From positions 501,838-565,837 of the forward strand of contig KQ964251.1 of assembly GCA_001566295.1 (NCBI GenBank): DNA of 64,000 nucleotides, given 5' to 3'. The position numbers were made by a program, and so were the translations under genes. Origin of the DNA: Microdochium bolleyi (taxonomy: Eukaryota; Ascomycota; Sordariomycetes; Xylariales; Microdochiaceae). Positions 12,247 to 24,925 of the stretch are shown here, piece after piece. The notes below the pieces were generated by a model, which was given only the letters and a program-made list of their open reading frames with translations, ran no database searches and had not been told where the DNA came from. Numbering within the stretch: position 1 is the stretch's first letter; each line of letters starts with the position of its first letter.

Positions 12247-14588
12247 TCACCAGCCCCTGCAACCTCCCCTGAACCCGTCCAACATGTTGCCCAGCCCGCG
12301 AATATCCAGATCCTTCCACCCCTTGCCAATCTGCTCGCGCTCGCCAATGTCAATCACGGCGCGGATCAAATCCTTGTTGATCTCGTCGTCGACCACGCTG
12401 TCCTGCTTGTACGTGGGATGACCCTTCACGAACTCGCGGATCCACTTGGCCGCCGTCCACAGCTCGCCGCTGGCCCGCTTGCGGATCAGGTCGAGATACG
12501 TCTCGAGCTCGCACCGCGTCTCGACATCCATGTTGACAGAGTCGAGGTAGCTCTCCACAATCGGGATAAGGCCCGGGAAGTCGTGCTCGCTGTCGCCGTC
12601 GGGCTTGGCGCCGTTCATGATCTCGTCAATAGTCATGAGCGCGTACTCATCCTCCACGGGGCCAAGCGGTGTTGCAGGTCTGCTGATGTTGGGCGTCGTC
12701 GTGCCTGACCGCGGCTGCCGCATGGGGAACGGGTTCTTGCGGAAGTAGAACTTCTTGTTGAGCACGGCATCGCGCGCGTGCGCTGTTTCCATGCCCTCGT
12801 CGACCTTGACGATGGGGATGTAGAAGTTGAGATCGAAGCTGAGAATGGCGCGCGTGATGAGCACCATGAACACCGAGAACGCCGCGTTCTCAAAGTCTGT
12901 GATTTGGATCTCCATCGGTCGGAACTCAACACGCCAGCCAATGTCGGACCCGGCAGGCGGCGGCTTGAAGCGCATGTGCTGCCAGTTCGTGCTCTGGATG
13001 TTCTCAAAATGATCCGTCTTGGCCATGTCGAGTTCCTGCAGATCCTCGTTGAAGATGACAATCGGGTCTCTGATGAACAAGTGGGCAAAATGGGTTGCAA
13101 GTCGGTCGTCCATACCGCCGTCGAGCAGTTGTCTCTTGATGTCCTCGTCGATGATGAGGCTTGGGTCCAAGTACTCCGGCCTTAACCTGTGATCAGTGCT
13201 GATGTAGGTCGAGTTGGAAGCATAGCGTGACTTTGGAATTCTCCAGCGGTCGTTCTTCAGCGGCTACAAAGCGGTCAGTACTGCGATCAATATTCCACGT
13301 TCCGTGCTAACCAACTTACCACTTCACCAAGCTCTTCGGCAGTGCGATCATCCACGGCCCTGCTGATCTGATTCCACCGTACATCGGTATCGGCCAGGAA
13401 ACCCTTGTAGATTGGCGTCGCCGCAGTCAAGGCGAGCATGATTGGACCCAGCGGGCTTAGCTGATCATACATTCTCCGGCCCTCGTTGATGTTCTTGGCC
13501 TGGAAAGTGATTTGGAGACAACAGGAACCCATGCCGAACGCCATGGCGTCCAGATGGATAAAGTTGTCCGGCGCCGCCCCATTCCGGACATCGGCGTCCT
13601 CAGGCCAGTTGTGCATGTTGTAGTCTACGGTCGGGTCTTTCCACGGATTTGCAGTGTTCTTATCGTGGTACACTGGGACATTGACTTGTACCTTCTTGCC
13701 ACGTCGCCATCTTATGTTTGCAGCCAGCGTAGGAAACCGGATGTGCGGGTTGGCGATTTCATCTGGCACAAATTGCGATCGAAGCCGCGGGCCTGAAGGT
13801 GGATAAAACGGTTCTGTGAAGACACCTGGCACTCCAAGTCGCGGATAAGTGGTGAGTGTGATCGGGTATTCGTTACTCCTCATGTGCTCCTTGGCAATCT
13901 TCCTCCTCATCTTCATATCGGCCTCGACATCGAGCAGCTCGCGGAACCCGATACCCCAGGGCTTGCCAGGCGTAGCTTCGAGCATGAATCTACCAAACTC
14001 GGGGTGGAATACTGGCAGCGGCTTCGTCTTCTTCGGTGCTTGAATATCCTGGAGAGCAGGGACGCAGCCGCCCTTGTTGGACAGTTCCTCGTCCTCTGCC
14101 AGTGCCGCCAGGATGTCCGCTTGCCGAAGGGACAGGAGCACTTTTGGCTCTGATTCAGAGTATGTGACGACCAGATATTCGATCTAGGCGCACGTCAGCA
14201 AATTGCCTCAGTCTCGGCGAGGCAAAGCAGGACACACCTCGTCTCCCCACAGCAATGCATCCCGCTCCTTATGTTTGGCCTTATTCCAAATCTCCAACAA
14301 TTGCTATTACAGAAACCCATTGTTTAGTCAGGAAACTTGGGCAACAGAGGCATGCTATCACGCACAGCGTGAATTGTCCCTGAGCGAGAGTTGGCAAGAG
14401 TGGTCGCACCTTGATGCCCCATTCTCGGACCTTGTGAGCATGCTGCTTGGCATCCGGCCAGTCCAGGGCCGTGCCCAGAGCTCTGCATCCATGTTAGCAG
14501 ACCATCTCATGTGCGCAGAGGCTCTCTGCCCGCTTCCCCGAGCGGTGCACTGAGCAAAAATTGGCCAGATGTCTTACAGGAGACCCAT
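12247..14588 (-). CDS. gcs1: Glutamate-cysteine ligase (gamma-glutamylcysteine synthetase)
   Basis: This is the catalytic enzyme of the first and rate-limiting step of glutathione synthesis, joining L-glutamate and L-cysteine with ATP; it is cytosolic. Five exons on the minus strand are 14588-14578, 14482-14410, 14303-14238, 14183-13320 and 13263-12247, giving 676 aa, normal for the eukaryotic (GCS family 3) enzyme. The N-terminus MGLLALGTALDW is typical of the family and is obtained only by splicing the 11-bp first exon, which splits codon 4. Conserved segments include LLWGDEIEYLVV, where the first acidic metal/substrate-binding residues lie, FGMGSCCLQITFQ, and DFENAAFSVFMVL. The C-terminal part carries an internal low-complexity loop with SGTTTPN. 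Intron lengths are 95, 106, 54 and 56 bp. The identification is firm; the very C-terminal end was not checked against homologues. Confidence 0.96.
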
Positions 14589-15986
14589 TCCTGCAGATCA
14601 GCACGTGGCTATCGTGTTGAACCGAATGCGCCCAATCAGTGGCAGCGAAACCAGTTGCACGACCTGCAGGACGCACAGACAATGGATTGGTGGACGAGAT
14701 GGCGACCAGGAGCGTGGTGATTCCTCGACAGGCAACTGCCAAGCAGGTCTCGAAGCCGGAACAGAAGATGGCGAAACCCCAATGTCGTCGATGCTCAAGA
14801 CATGAGCGTGCGAGGCGGCTCACAATGCGCAAAGGCTGCAAGTGGCGGGCGGAGGTTGACGACGGCGTCTTATGAAGCAACGAAGCCGTGCCGAGAAGGA
14901 GGCAGTAGATCAAATCCCGGAGTTGCGATGGTCAGTCGTGCAGCGAGGCATGAGAGAGAGAGAAAGTGAAGAGCACGCAATTTCCGAGGCCTGTGAGTGG
15001 CTGGCGAGCCCTGTAGAGGCAGACGTCAGTGTCGTCCCGGTTGGGGGTCCCTCGTGCTTGCAGACCACGAACAACCGAAGGTGCGTCACAACTACTGCAT
15101 GTGTTGCTCGGCCTCGGTCTGCGTCTGAGCCTGCGTCTGGGCGATGGCGATGGCGATGGCGATGAAGATGAAGATGAAATGTCGTGACTCGCTGGCCGGC
15201 TGCGATCGGACTTGGCTCGGCATGGAGCTGGGCAGCATCTGAAAATTCCAGCGCAATCTGATGGCGTTGTTGGCGGGGCAGGCGGGCGTCTAGAACTAGA
15301 GTTGCGCACCACCCCGGCAGGAAGGACCGCGGCAGGGGACGGCTGCTCGGCCAAACCCGCTTGCGCCGCAACTGCTGCTTAGAAATCGGCGCTGCGCTGA
15401 CAAAGGCTCCACCGGCGACACCCGCCCGGCAGGAGGGTAGAGGGCCCAATGACTTCTCCGTTGCATCATCCACTTCAGAGTTCACATGCCCTCGTCACAC
15501 CTCACGACCTCACGAGCCAGGCACGACTTGCACGGCACCGCATCACGGCGTTTGTGCACCCGTGAACGCATCAAGCATCGCGACATAGCGCACATGATTG
15601 TGGCAGTGCGGAGGCAATGTCGTCAAGGGCCAATCTTTCTAGCGCTTCTACCATCTCTAATTCCCAAGCCGCTTTCCAACTTCCATGGGGCGCATTTTAC
15701 AGAAGTACATGGAGATGGTTGTCATGGCGGAAGGTCTCCGCCCGTTCCGAAACTGTGGCTTGTTGTTCTACCCAAGCCTCACTGGCCATCTGGTTGCGCC
15801 TCATGCATCCCAAGCACTCATCTGCTGCTCCATGATAGGCTCGTTCCAGGCTTGGATTACTCTTCTAGGAAATAGGCTACTGTGCCGTCTCGCGTCGCCA
15901 ATGCTGTCGTCAGGAACGCCTTCTGCTGCAAGTTCGCCCGTGCCCTCCTCTATGGCGTACCTTCTCCTCCAACAACTAGTCTGTCA
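14589..15986. other. Intergenic region between gcs1 and the MFS gene
   Basis: This 1.4-kb spacer is upstream of gcs1 and downstream of the MFS gene (both minus strand). I see no supported gene. It should hold the gcs1 promoter next to 14588 and the MFS 3' end next to 15987. A short hexanucleotide/trinucleotide repeat lies at 15141-15178. Confidence 0.6.
15141..15178. repeat. (GCGATG)n / (AAGATG)n short tandem repeat
   Basis: Four GCGATG hexamers are followed by AAGATG units. It is noncoding. Confidence 0.85.
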
Positions 15987-18900
15987 TCAGTGCGGCCCTG
16001 CACTCCTGCTCGACGTTCTTTCAGTCGCACCAGCCATGCCGTAGTGTCCCATATCAGAGACGTCGCGCCTGACAGAGCTCCGTTGTCGGACTTGCGAGAC
16101 AGCCAGACTACTGCTCCCACTGCTGGCCTCGCCAGAATTCGTCCAGTCTCCGATGACAAACCCGTCGGGCTCCTCCTCCACAGTCTGGCCAATGTAGCAT
16201 TCTCTTTCCGAGAAGACCTCGGTGGGCATTCGGACATGATGGTGGCCACCCGAAGCCGGTGTTGCCTTTACCGCCCGTTTCTCCTCGGCCGGATCTTCTG
16301 AGATGGTCTCGTTCGCCGGACGGGTACCCCCATCGCTATCATGACTGTGACTGTGGCTATGAAGGCTGCGGATACTTCGCTTGCTGGCACTGCGGACCAC
16401 GTCGCCAAATGCGTGGATATCTTCCATCAGGTCGGTGCCGCGCCGGCCAATCTCCTCTCGTGCTGCTCGAACCGCTTGCCGGTTCAGGTGGGCATCCTCA
16501 TCCACAAGACGGTTCATCTTGCGGATCTCGGTCCAGCGGGTGAGCGCACCAAGCTCAAGCAGGTTCATGCGGCGATGTTTGCGGGTCGGGTTGCCCAAAA
16601 TCAATGGCCGCCACAGTGGCTCTTTGGCCTCAGTTTCGTCGAGATCAGTTCGGCCCTGCGACCGCGCGACTGCCACAGCTCGAGCATGTCGGTGAAGACT
16701 TATTCGTCGTTCTGTAGTCCATTTGTCCATCACGTCTGTCTTACATGCTGGAATGATTTGCACATTCCGAAAACGTACAAGCACTGTAAGCAGCAGTGAG
16801 CTGAAAACGAACAGGATCGCAGCCATGACACCTGTCGCCGCTCGCTGACCCATGTTCCGCTGGAGGAGGCCTCCCACAGCAGTGGCAACACTTGCGAGCA
16901 CAAAGCTGAAGCTGTGGATGACGGCGAAGCCCGCGTTCACCCGGGGAAAGGACGAGTAGTTGATGCGTGGCCTGAAAGTGGCATTTGCTCGCAAGTCGCT
17001 GGACACCCCAGGTCGCAGGTCAGAGCAATCCCAGGCTTCCATTAGCATGCCGTTGCATTCCGAAATCCCAAGACATGAGAGAAAGCCAATTACAGCGGTT
17101 AGGACTGCCGGGACGGCAATGTGCATGGGCGGCCCAGTCGAAACAACAACATACAGAGCTCCCATGACTGGCAGCGACAGGACGAATATGACGCGTCGGA
17201 CAAAGTGAGAGGTCCACGTGATCGTTTCGTCAAACGTCATGCTATTCGTGCGTGGGGGTCGATATCGAGCTCGAGATAAAACGTTTGCCTTCTGGAACGG
17301 GACCGCAGCAAGAGCGCCAAGTGCGAGAGACGCGACTGTAGCGCCAACATATGTAGGGCGCATATGGTACAACCTTGAGCTGAGAGACCCAAGGAGCTGG
17401 AAATGGTTGGTTAAATAGGTCTTCGTGATGCATGAAATGATTTTTTACTTACGATGATGATTAGTACAACCTGTGCGTAGACCCAGGATGCAAATACAGC
17501 CACCACTGCAAAACCGGGCTGGCGCAGCATCTCGAGGGACAAGGCCACACCATGATATATTTCTTGGCCCCACCATCTTGGTCCATCATGAACTCGGTGC
17601 ATCATGATCTCGCCTCGAGCCAGACGTCGTGAAACAGTCTGGCCAATCTTGACCTCTGACACCGAACGGCGCCAATTAGCGCGGCGCACCTCAGGGCAAA
17701 GGACATTTATGACAAGCCCGCATGCGGTCATGCCAATGCAGACGTAGAAACCTGTGGATGGTCTCATGCGGTCTATTACAAAGCCCCCTATCACGAAACC
17801 AGTTGCGAGGGATCCAATGAAGCACCAAGTCCAGAAGCCAAGCCAGACACCAAGCCCGCCGCCGTGTCTTCGCATATCTCGATTGTCCACGACCTCCTGA
17901 TGGGGTTTGGTGGACATCAGGGACGACCCGAAGAGATCGGTCATGGTGGAATGGCAATTCATGCTGACGAGCCCCATGGCGAAGCCTAGTAAGGTCCTCG
18001 GGATGAAAATGGCAAGCTTCCACAGTGAAGTCGATGGCGATCGTGGCTCGGTGACAGCCAAAGCTTGGGGAAAGAGCAGTGGCAGGGCTATGCCCAAGCT
18101 GCATACGATGTATGGTTTGCGGCCATGAAGCAGTGGTAGAGGCCAGCAGAAGAATGAAGTCAAAGCCATGCCGAGGTAGAGACCGACATTGCCAAAGACC
18201 ATGGAATGATCAAGATCCACAACCATGTATTGGACCGATGGCAATATACCGCTGTATATTCCAGCGAGCACGCCGATGAGTGCGGTATTGAAGCAAGCCA
18301 TTGCGGCCACGAATCGTTTACGTGTGACCGGCCAGTCCCGGGCTATGGGCTTCTTCTTGATTGATCTTGTCAGGCTGAAATTGCGGCTAGGCTGGAGGCT
18401 CACGTGGGAACGTCGACGTAAACTCAGCTGGGGCCTTCTTGACTTTCCGTGATGTAACGTGGTATGTTGGCTTGCTACTCTTCCGTGGCTCTGCGGAACT
18501 GGGCGCGAAGACCGCATGATGTGCCTCTTGTTCCTGCCCGTAATTCCATGAAGCTCAATCTCGTCATCAGAAGTACTGCCGTCGAGACCTCCTAAGGTCC
18601 AGATGGTAGGTTGGGCAGTACAAGGATAAATCCTGGGTGGATCGGTGATCTCAAAACCTCCAGCTGCATTGCGTGAATTCAGGACTCCAAATTGATCCAT
18701 GTTATTGTCTTCGAGGTGCTTGTGGTGAACGGAGAGTCCTGTAGGTGCTGAGCGATTTCTGGAACGATAACATACCGCGCTGCTGGCAGCACCTGACTGC
18801 TTCGAGCTCGGTACGATTCGTAATCCGTAGTCGCTCAACTCGTTGGCGGATGAAAGCTCGCGGAGATATTGTGTATCCTGTATCTTCATGATGCCTAGGT

Positions 18901-20053
18901 GGGACCTCCTCTTTGGAAAGGCTGGGCCTGTGACATTGCCACAATGATCACCCGCTGATGGGACGCCATCTCGAATGAGCGATCTCGAGGGGTGAGTACT
19001 GCAACCATGCCCGGCTCCTACTGCACCACCAACAAAACTCGGAGGTTCTGCAACTTGTACTTGCAGCACTGGACAATGTACCTAAGATCCCCCAGACTCC
19101 ACCGATCCCATCGCCCTTGTTGTTTTGCCCGTAAGTAGCATACCACTAGCCCCGATGTAGTCTTTCTCTGACTCAACCCCCCCCTCGCGAATATGCGGGC
19201 AGACTGAAGCTGATGAGATCTGGTCGGTGAGTGCGACGGCCTCGTTTAGAAGCCTTATCGTATCTTTCATGGCTGACTCAAGGGCAGCCGTATTCGCGGC
19301 AGTCTCAGCAGAGAATGTTGTCACCCTTGTACTTGGCGAGACAGGACGCCTCAATAGACTGCCGGGAGAACCTCTACTGCGCCCAAAACCCGGATGTGGT
19401 AGAGGTTCAAAACGACGATTGGCATGTTGCGGCTGGCCCAAGACTTGACGGAGCCAGCTTTTCGTCCTGCCCAAGGGTGTATTTGACGCATCAGCTGTAC
19501 TGTCTTTGGACGGCACGAGTGAGCTTGAGGACGAGGCTGACTGTCTAAGACGCGGGACACCTTGCTGTGATGATCTTCGAGGGGCGTACATGGAATTTGG
19601 GCGGCTGCCACCGCCCAGTGGAATTGGGTCCAGTGGGGACTGCATCACTCGGTCAAGGAACATAGTTGCAGGCCGGACTTTGGGAAGACCATAACCAAGG
19701 TTGTGATCGATGATAACAGATGAAACAGGCTGAGCTGTGGTGGAATTGTTGTGAATGTCTTCCTCCGCCCAGGTTACGACTGAGGAGGCATGGTCTCGAG
19801 CAGAACTTCTTCTCTGCTCAGTCATGCTCATTAGACCTTCTTCTATACCGTCGATCTCGGCCGCGGGCCAGGAGAATGTTTGGGATAGATAGCTTGCACC
19901 ATTGCTGTGATGATGTGGACTGGAACTCCCGATGTTGTCCGATGAGAGCAAGGGAGACACTGGAGTGCGTGTTTGAGATAGAGCATCTTGGTTATAACGA
20001 GATCGAAGGAGTGTGTGGTACTGCCAAGGCTGCTTCTGCTGCGGGGTGGTCAT
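15987..20053 (-). CDS. Large MFS transporter with long disordered N- and C-terminal tails
   Basis: This is a predicted plasma-membrane or organellar transporter of 1304 aa. Exons on the minus strand are 20053-19144, 19047-17453 and 17396-15987. The introns are 96 and 56 bp, and the frame is continuous (910+1595 bp is exactly 835 codons). Residues 1 to about 548 are Ser/Pro/Arg-rich and look disordered. Hydrophobic helices of an MFS fold run from about 549 (FVAAMACFNTALIGV) to about 1065 (LLLTVLVRFRNVQII). They include PRTLLGFAMGLVSMN and the helix bridging intron 2 (YAQVVLIII then LLGSLSS). A charged 240-residue tail follows. The central loop after CPEVRRANWR, and the SECNGMLMEAWDCSDL motif, recall a Pezizomycotina-specific family often labelled polyamine- or drug-transporter-like. 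The substrate is unknown. The first intron (96 bp) is the least certain part of the model; without it the N-terminal 300 residues would be a separate protein. Confidence 0.8.
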
Positions 20054-21791
20054 GACTACTTGGGAAGTCGATGATCGAATGTGAGGTGGCGGAGGATCTA
20101 GGGTCGTATGGGCGTTGTAGAAGGGTTAGGAGAAGCTAGGGAAACATCGGGCAGATCCGGCGGACGTCGAATCCCGCGTACTCAAGAGATGGCCGATGCC
20201 TCAGGGGAAGCTGTAAGTATATTGATGAATGATAGTCCGGATGATAGAGTGGTGCCGAATGAAGGGCGGGACGTTGCGGCGTAGCTTGGATGCCAGGGAG
20301 TTCAAAGGTGTTCACACGGACGCAGCCATAGAGATGATGCGTAGTCAGTGTCGCATGCATTGATTCCACCGGCCTGAATCAGTCGCTTAATGCTGCTGCC
20401 TTCAGTGTCTTGATGCTGGGCTAGAATCAGCAGTCGGCCGCTCCTTCCGTTCAGCAGAAACGGGACATCCATGTCACCAGGCTCGCCGACACGACAAGAA
20501 GCTCCAGGCGTGATTCTGCTAGAAGATTCAGAGCCATGCAGGCTATACCAGATGCTTACCAGACTCCAAGCAATCGGCACGTTCCTCCTCCTCGTCCAAT
20601 AGGGTGTTCAACACGTGGAATCTGGCTGGTGCTGGCTGTCAACGGTCCAGGTATCGTTGTGATGGTGGACGCCAAACCATGCTTGCCGGCATCCTGCGCT
20701 GCTGACAAACTGAGATGTACCAGTGCTCTCCCAACGGTCAAACACTGGCTATTTCTCAGCCTGTCTGGACCGTGTTGGATGCTCTACCGAGATTTCACAG
20801 GGTGATGTCAAAGACATTCCACACGGCGTGTATTGCACATGCCCCATGAACCATGAGCAACACGTTTCAATGTAAGCTGCTACGAGACCTGGATTGCTGG
20901 GTGGCTGGGTGGCGCCTTTAGACTCTTGAAGGCGACCAGGCTTTCTGCCTGGCTTGCCTGGCTTGCCTGGCAGTCTGCCTCCTCCTAGTGCTGACGCAAC
21001 TCTGTCTCTGTCCTGCAGTCCTCAGTGGCTGCGGCATTTGAGGGCGGCCAGCCTGGCTGCATGAAATCGGGGAGGCATGACTGCAGCCCGTTCGCAGGAA
21101 GCCATGGACTGACAGAGAAGACGGAGCGGGACTGCTCACAAGACTAGTTAGTGCTCGACAAGTGACCAGGCTTATTCTTGAAGGCCATGTGACAGGGTCT
21201 GGTCGTGACCTGACCACAGGCGTGCCGATGTAGCCTCACAGCTGGAGGCGGGATGGAGCGGGTGTGCCGTCCTCCTGGTGTCCTCTTGAGCAACTGACAC
21301 AGCCCACGGAAGCACCGGTTTTGTCTTGACGGGGAACGGGATCATCGTACCGGTATTGTCGAACCCATTCTGTTGCGCACGCACCGGAGGGGCAGGGGAG
21401 GGAGAGAGGCTTGGTCCAAGTTGTTGGCAAAGCTGCAGACGCCAGCCCCAATAGCGGGGGGTATGACACACCTGGTTTGACCAGGCCTCGCAAGACCCGG
21501 CTGCCCAGGCCTCGACAATACTATTGTCATCCCCGCCCCCTCTCGCCAAACCTCCCCTCACCCTGCCTGGCATTGTCTTCTGCGCAGAACCTAATCACAT
21601 CCTTGGCCTCTTGCCCGCCAGTGTATCTTCTGAGCTTTTTCTTTCCGACGCGACGTCTTCAGCACGCAGCATTGCATTGCCTTGGCGCCTCGCATCATTT
21701 ACTGCACTTGGACACCCTGCCGTGATTCTCCGCAGCTGCGGCTGACGTCATTTGGCCGACTCGCAGCTAGCTTGCTGCTCGCTGTGCAACA
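20054..21791. other. Divergent promoter region (MFS gene / DUF3824 gene)
   Basis: The 1.7-kb spacer separates two divergently transcribed genes, so it should carry both promoters. No gene is supported inside. Short imperfect tandem repeats occur near 20896-20912 (GCTGGGTG type) and 20948-20972 (GCTTGCCTG type). A CT-rich tract precedes the right-hand start codon. Confidence 0.6.
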
Positions 21792-24407
21792 ATGTCGACA
21801 ATATACCGCGACAAGGAGTACCGCTACTCCCGCGACCGCAGCCACTCGCCCGAGGAGGACCGATACAAGACCACCACTGTCAGGCGCTACAAGGTTGCAG
21901 GAGCAGGCTCGTCCAACGGCAGTCGCGTCGTGGAGCGCTACGACGACGAGGAAGACGACCGCCGCTCCAAGTACTCCCATTCCCACCATGGCCGGAATGC
22001 GCATGAGCACATCGAGATAGACCGCCGTGAGAAGACGACGTACTTGCCGGAACGCCCGAGGTCGGCTTTCGACCCTCCAGAGCGCGGGCCGTACCATCGC
22101 GACGATGAGCGCTACCACGTCCACGTCGAGGAGGATAGAAAGGTTACTTCCCCGCGCGCCTGGGACAGGCCATCACGCCCTTGGGATCATGATGACGTCC
22201 ATGTCGAGAAGCGTGTTGAGAAGCGCGTGGAAAGATACGAGCCTGACGGCGAGGTCACAATCAAGGAGAAGGTCGTCGAGGTCGACCGCGACGAGCCTCG
22301 CTCGCCCAGGGACAAGGAGCTCCGCGTCGAGCGCCGCATCATTGAGGAGAGTGACTACCACGACTATGATGTCGAGCGCTACCGCAAGGAGGTCGAGTAC
22401 TACTCTGCGCCGGATCCTCCCCCGGCACCCGTCATTATCCGCGCGAGAGCACCGGAACAGAAGATCATTGTCCAGGAAGCACCACCCCCTGCCCCGATCG
22501 TCCTACCACGACAAGACCCCAGCTATGTCGTCCTGAGGGAGGAAAACCAGCAGCTTGCTCGACGCGATCCTCGCTACGAAGAGGACTACTACAGGCGCGA
22601 GGAAGACTACGCCATGGAGCGCCGTGACCGGGACCGCCGATACCCAGAGGAGAACTACGATGAGGACTACTATGTCAAGAGAACTATCATCCGTCGTGGT
22701 AGTTCGGGCTCCGACCATCATCGCAAGCGACATCTGGCCGAGGGTGGTATCGCCGGGGCAGGTCTTGCTGCGTTGCTCTCCAGCCGCCAAGGCAAAGATG
22801 GAAAGTTTCAGGAGCACCGGGGTCAGAAAGTTCTGGCCGGTGCAGCTCTTGGAGCACTGGGCAGCGAAGTCGTCCGGCGCGCTCGGAGCGCCTACGAGGA
22901 TCGTTATGAGGATGATCGCTACGACTATGATGACCGCCGTCGCCATAGGTCCAAGTCAAGGAGCAAGTCCAGAAGCAGGCTAGCGACTGGACTGGCCATA
23001 GTAAGTGCTTTTGCATTATAATTCGAATCAATGACTTGGTTTTGGTGTTTTTCGATCGCTGACTCCTGACTGTAGGGCGCTGCTGCTCTTGCTGTGGCTG
23101 GAGGCCTAAAGTACATGCAGAGCGAGAAAGTCGAGAAGGAAGAGGCTACACGTGGCCGAGCTAGGCGCCGTCACTCGTACTCCTCGTATTCCTCGATGTC
23201 GCGCAGTCGATCTGGCCGTGGCCGGAGCCGAAGCAAGTCAAACGCAGCCAAGGCTGCGGTGGCCACAGGGTAGGTGTCACCAGTATGGACCCTGCTTGAA
23301 CTGCTACTAACGCTCAACCATAGCGCAATCGCCGGACTTGTCCAGCACTATAGATCCAAGTCCCGTGGCAAGTCGCGGTCCAAGTCCCGCATCAGGACTG
23401 GTAAGCAACCGTTACTGTAGAGAAATTTACCCATATGTGTTCGCTGACCACATTTTAGGAGCCGAAATCGCTGCCGCCGGCCTGACTGGAGCCGCTGCCA
23501 GCAAGCTTTGGGAGAGACAGAAAGACAAGAAGGACAAGAAGGAGCACCATCGGTCTCGGGACCGGGACTTCGTCGAGGATGACTATGTCCGCCATCGCAG
23601 CTACTCGAGAAGTCAATCAAGATCCAGGTCGCGCGTCCGAAGTCTGGACTCTCGCCAACCCACGGCTAATAGAGAACTAGGCCTGGTACCAGTGGCTCCC
23701 ATGGTTCCCGGCGTTGAGTATGGCAGCGAGCCTCTTGACGGCTCGACCACCGATGGGAGACGACGACGCCGACACCGCCGACACCGCGATCGCGACAGGT
23801 CTTCCTCATCCTCTGCCACCGACATCAAGAAAAAGAGGAGCAAGAGTCGACTTCGGGAGGCTGCCGCGGGGATTCTGGGCACTGGCGCCGCCGCCATCGG
23901 CATCAAGAAGTACAGTGACCACCAGAAAGCGAAGGAAAGGGAAGCTCGGTCTCGTGAGCAGAGCAGGGATAGAAGCAGAGCCCGGAGCAGGGACATGAGT
24001 AGGGACAGGAGCAGGTCCAGGTCTGTTGACGCACGAAGCGATCGGAAGTCTCGGGGTCGTCTTAGCCGTGACCGGGAGCGAAGACGTAGGTCCCCGGAAT
24101 CTTCACTCACGTTGGTCAATAATCGCTAACAGAGAATGCAGGTTACGAGGAGGAAGCAGACGCCGACCGCTACGATGATTACGACGCGCCGCCATCGCCA
24201 CTACACGCCTCCGGGGGTGCGTACTACCCGCCACCGCCCGGACCGCCTCCAGGGCACTTACCTCAGGCTGGTTATGGAGCATCTCCGTACCCGCCCGCCG
24301 GCGCTCCGCCACCTGCTGCGGCCTACCCGCCGCGCGACCCAGGCAATGTAAGTGTGATGTGATTGTCCTTCGTGTTACCGTGGCTGACCTCGGAATAGAT
24401 GGTTTGA
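21792..24407 (+). CDS. DUF3824-type Arg/Ser-rich protein with glycine-zipper-like segments
   Basis: The predicted product is 773 aa and its function is unknown. Exons are 21792-23000, 23076-23269, 23324-23400, 23459-24085, 24142-24347 and a 9-bp terminal exon 24399-24407. All introns are GT-AG and the frame is kept. Residues 1-310 are extremely charged (Arg, Glu, Asp, Tyr). After that, six short Ala/Gly-rich hydrophobic segments (for example GGIAGAGLAALL near 316 and VLAGAALGALG near 348) alternate with SR-rich stretches. A Pro/Tyr-rich tail (PPPPGPPPGH) ends the protein. This organisation fits the fungal DUF3824 proline-rich family (PF12868). The small Gly/Ala segments could insert in or lie on a membrane, while the SR stretches are likely phosphorylated; both are inference. 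If the last intron were retained the protein would end with four other residues. Confidence 0.85.
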
Positions 24408-24925
24408 CCGTTGTAGATGAGCACACTCGAGAAGGGGGTGGTAATAAGACCGGAGGAATGATTATGTGTTGCGTTCAGGGGGTTACGAGACCGTTGCCTG
24501 AAGTAAAGTGCTGTGTGTTGAGAGACCTGGGTTTTTCTCGTTTTCTGCTTTTCATGTCTGTCTACTGGACGGTGTCCTACCTTGACGACGATGGTACGAT
24601 GTCTCACGAAACGACATTACGATTTTCACGATACAGTTGGTTTTTTTATACATTTCTCTTAGGATGCCCCAGATACACTAGTCCAATGCAATGTTTCACT
24701 GTTGAGGAGAGCTTGTCGAGCTACGTGTGGTGTTGGTGATGTGTGGAGTGGCACTAATCGTCGTCGCAGCCCGGGCTGATTGGAATTTCAGCACATGGAT
24801 CCATGACCTCGTTCGTATACTCCAGAGCTCGCTACATGATATTGGCTCCCTTTCCAAAGAGTAACGACATTGTTTTCATATTGTCTATAATTCTAGCATG
24901 ATCGTGTGCTGGCTGGCCTTTTTCA
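24408..24925. other. Convergent intergenic region
   Basis: This 518-bp spacer lies between the 3' ends of the DUF3824 gene (+) and the DnaJ gene (-). It is relatively AT-rich, and both transcripts probably terminate here. No gene is seen. Confidence 0.6.

Noticed and set aside
12196..12708. 170-codon plus-strand open frame
   Set aside because: It is antisense to the C-terminal exon of glutamate-cysteine ligase.
19048..19143. Stop codon separating two genes (19082)
   Set aside because: A GT-AG intron of 96 bp removes the stop and keeps the frame, giving one MFS protein; the alternative of two genes is kept as a stated uncertainty.
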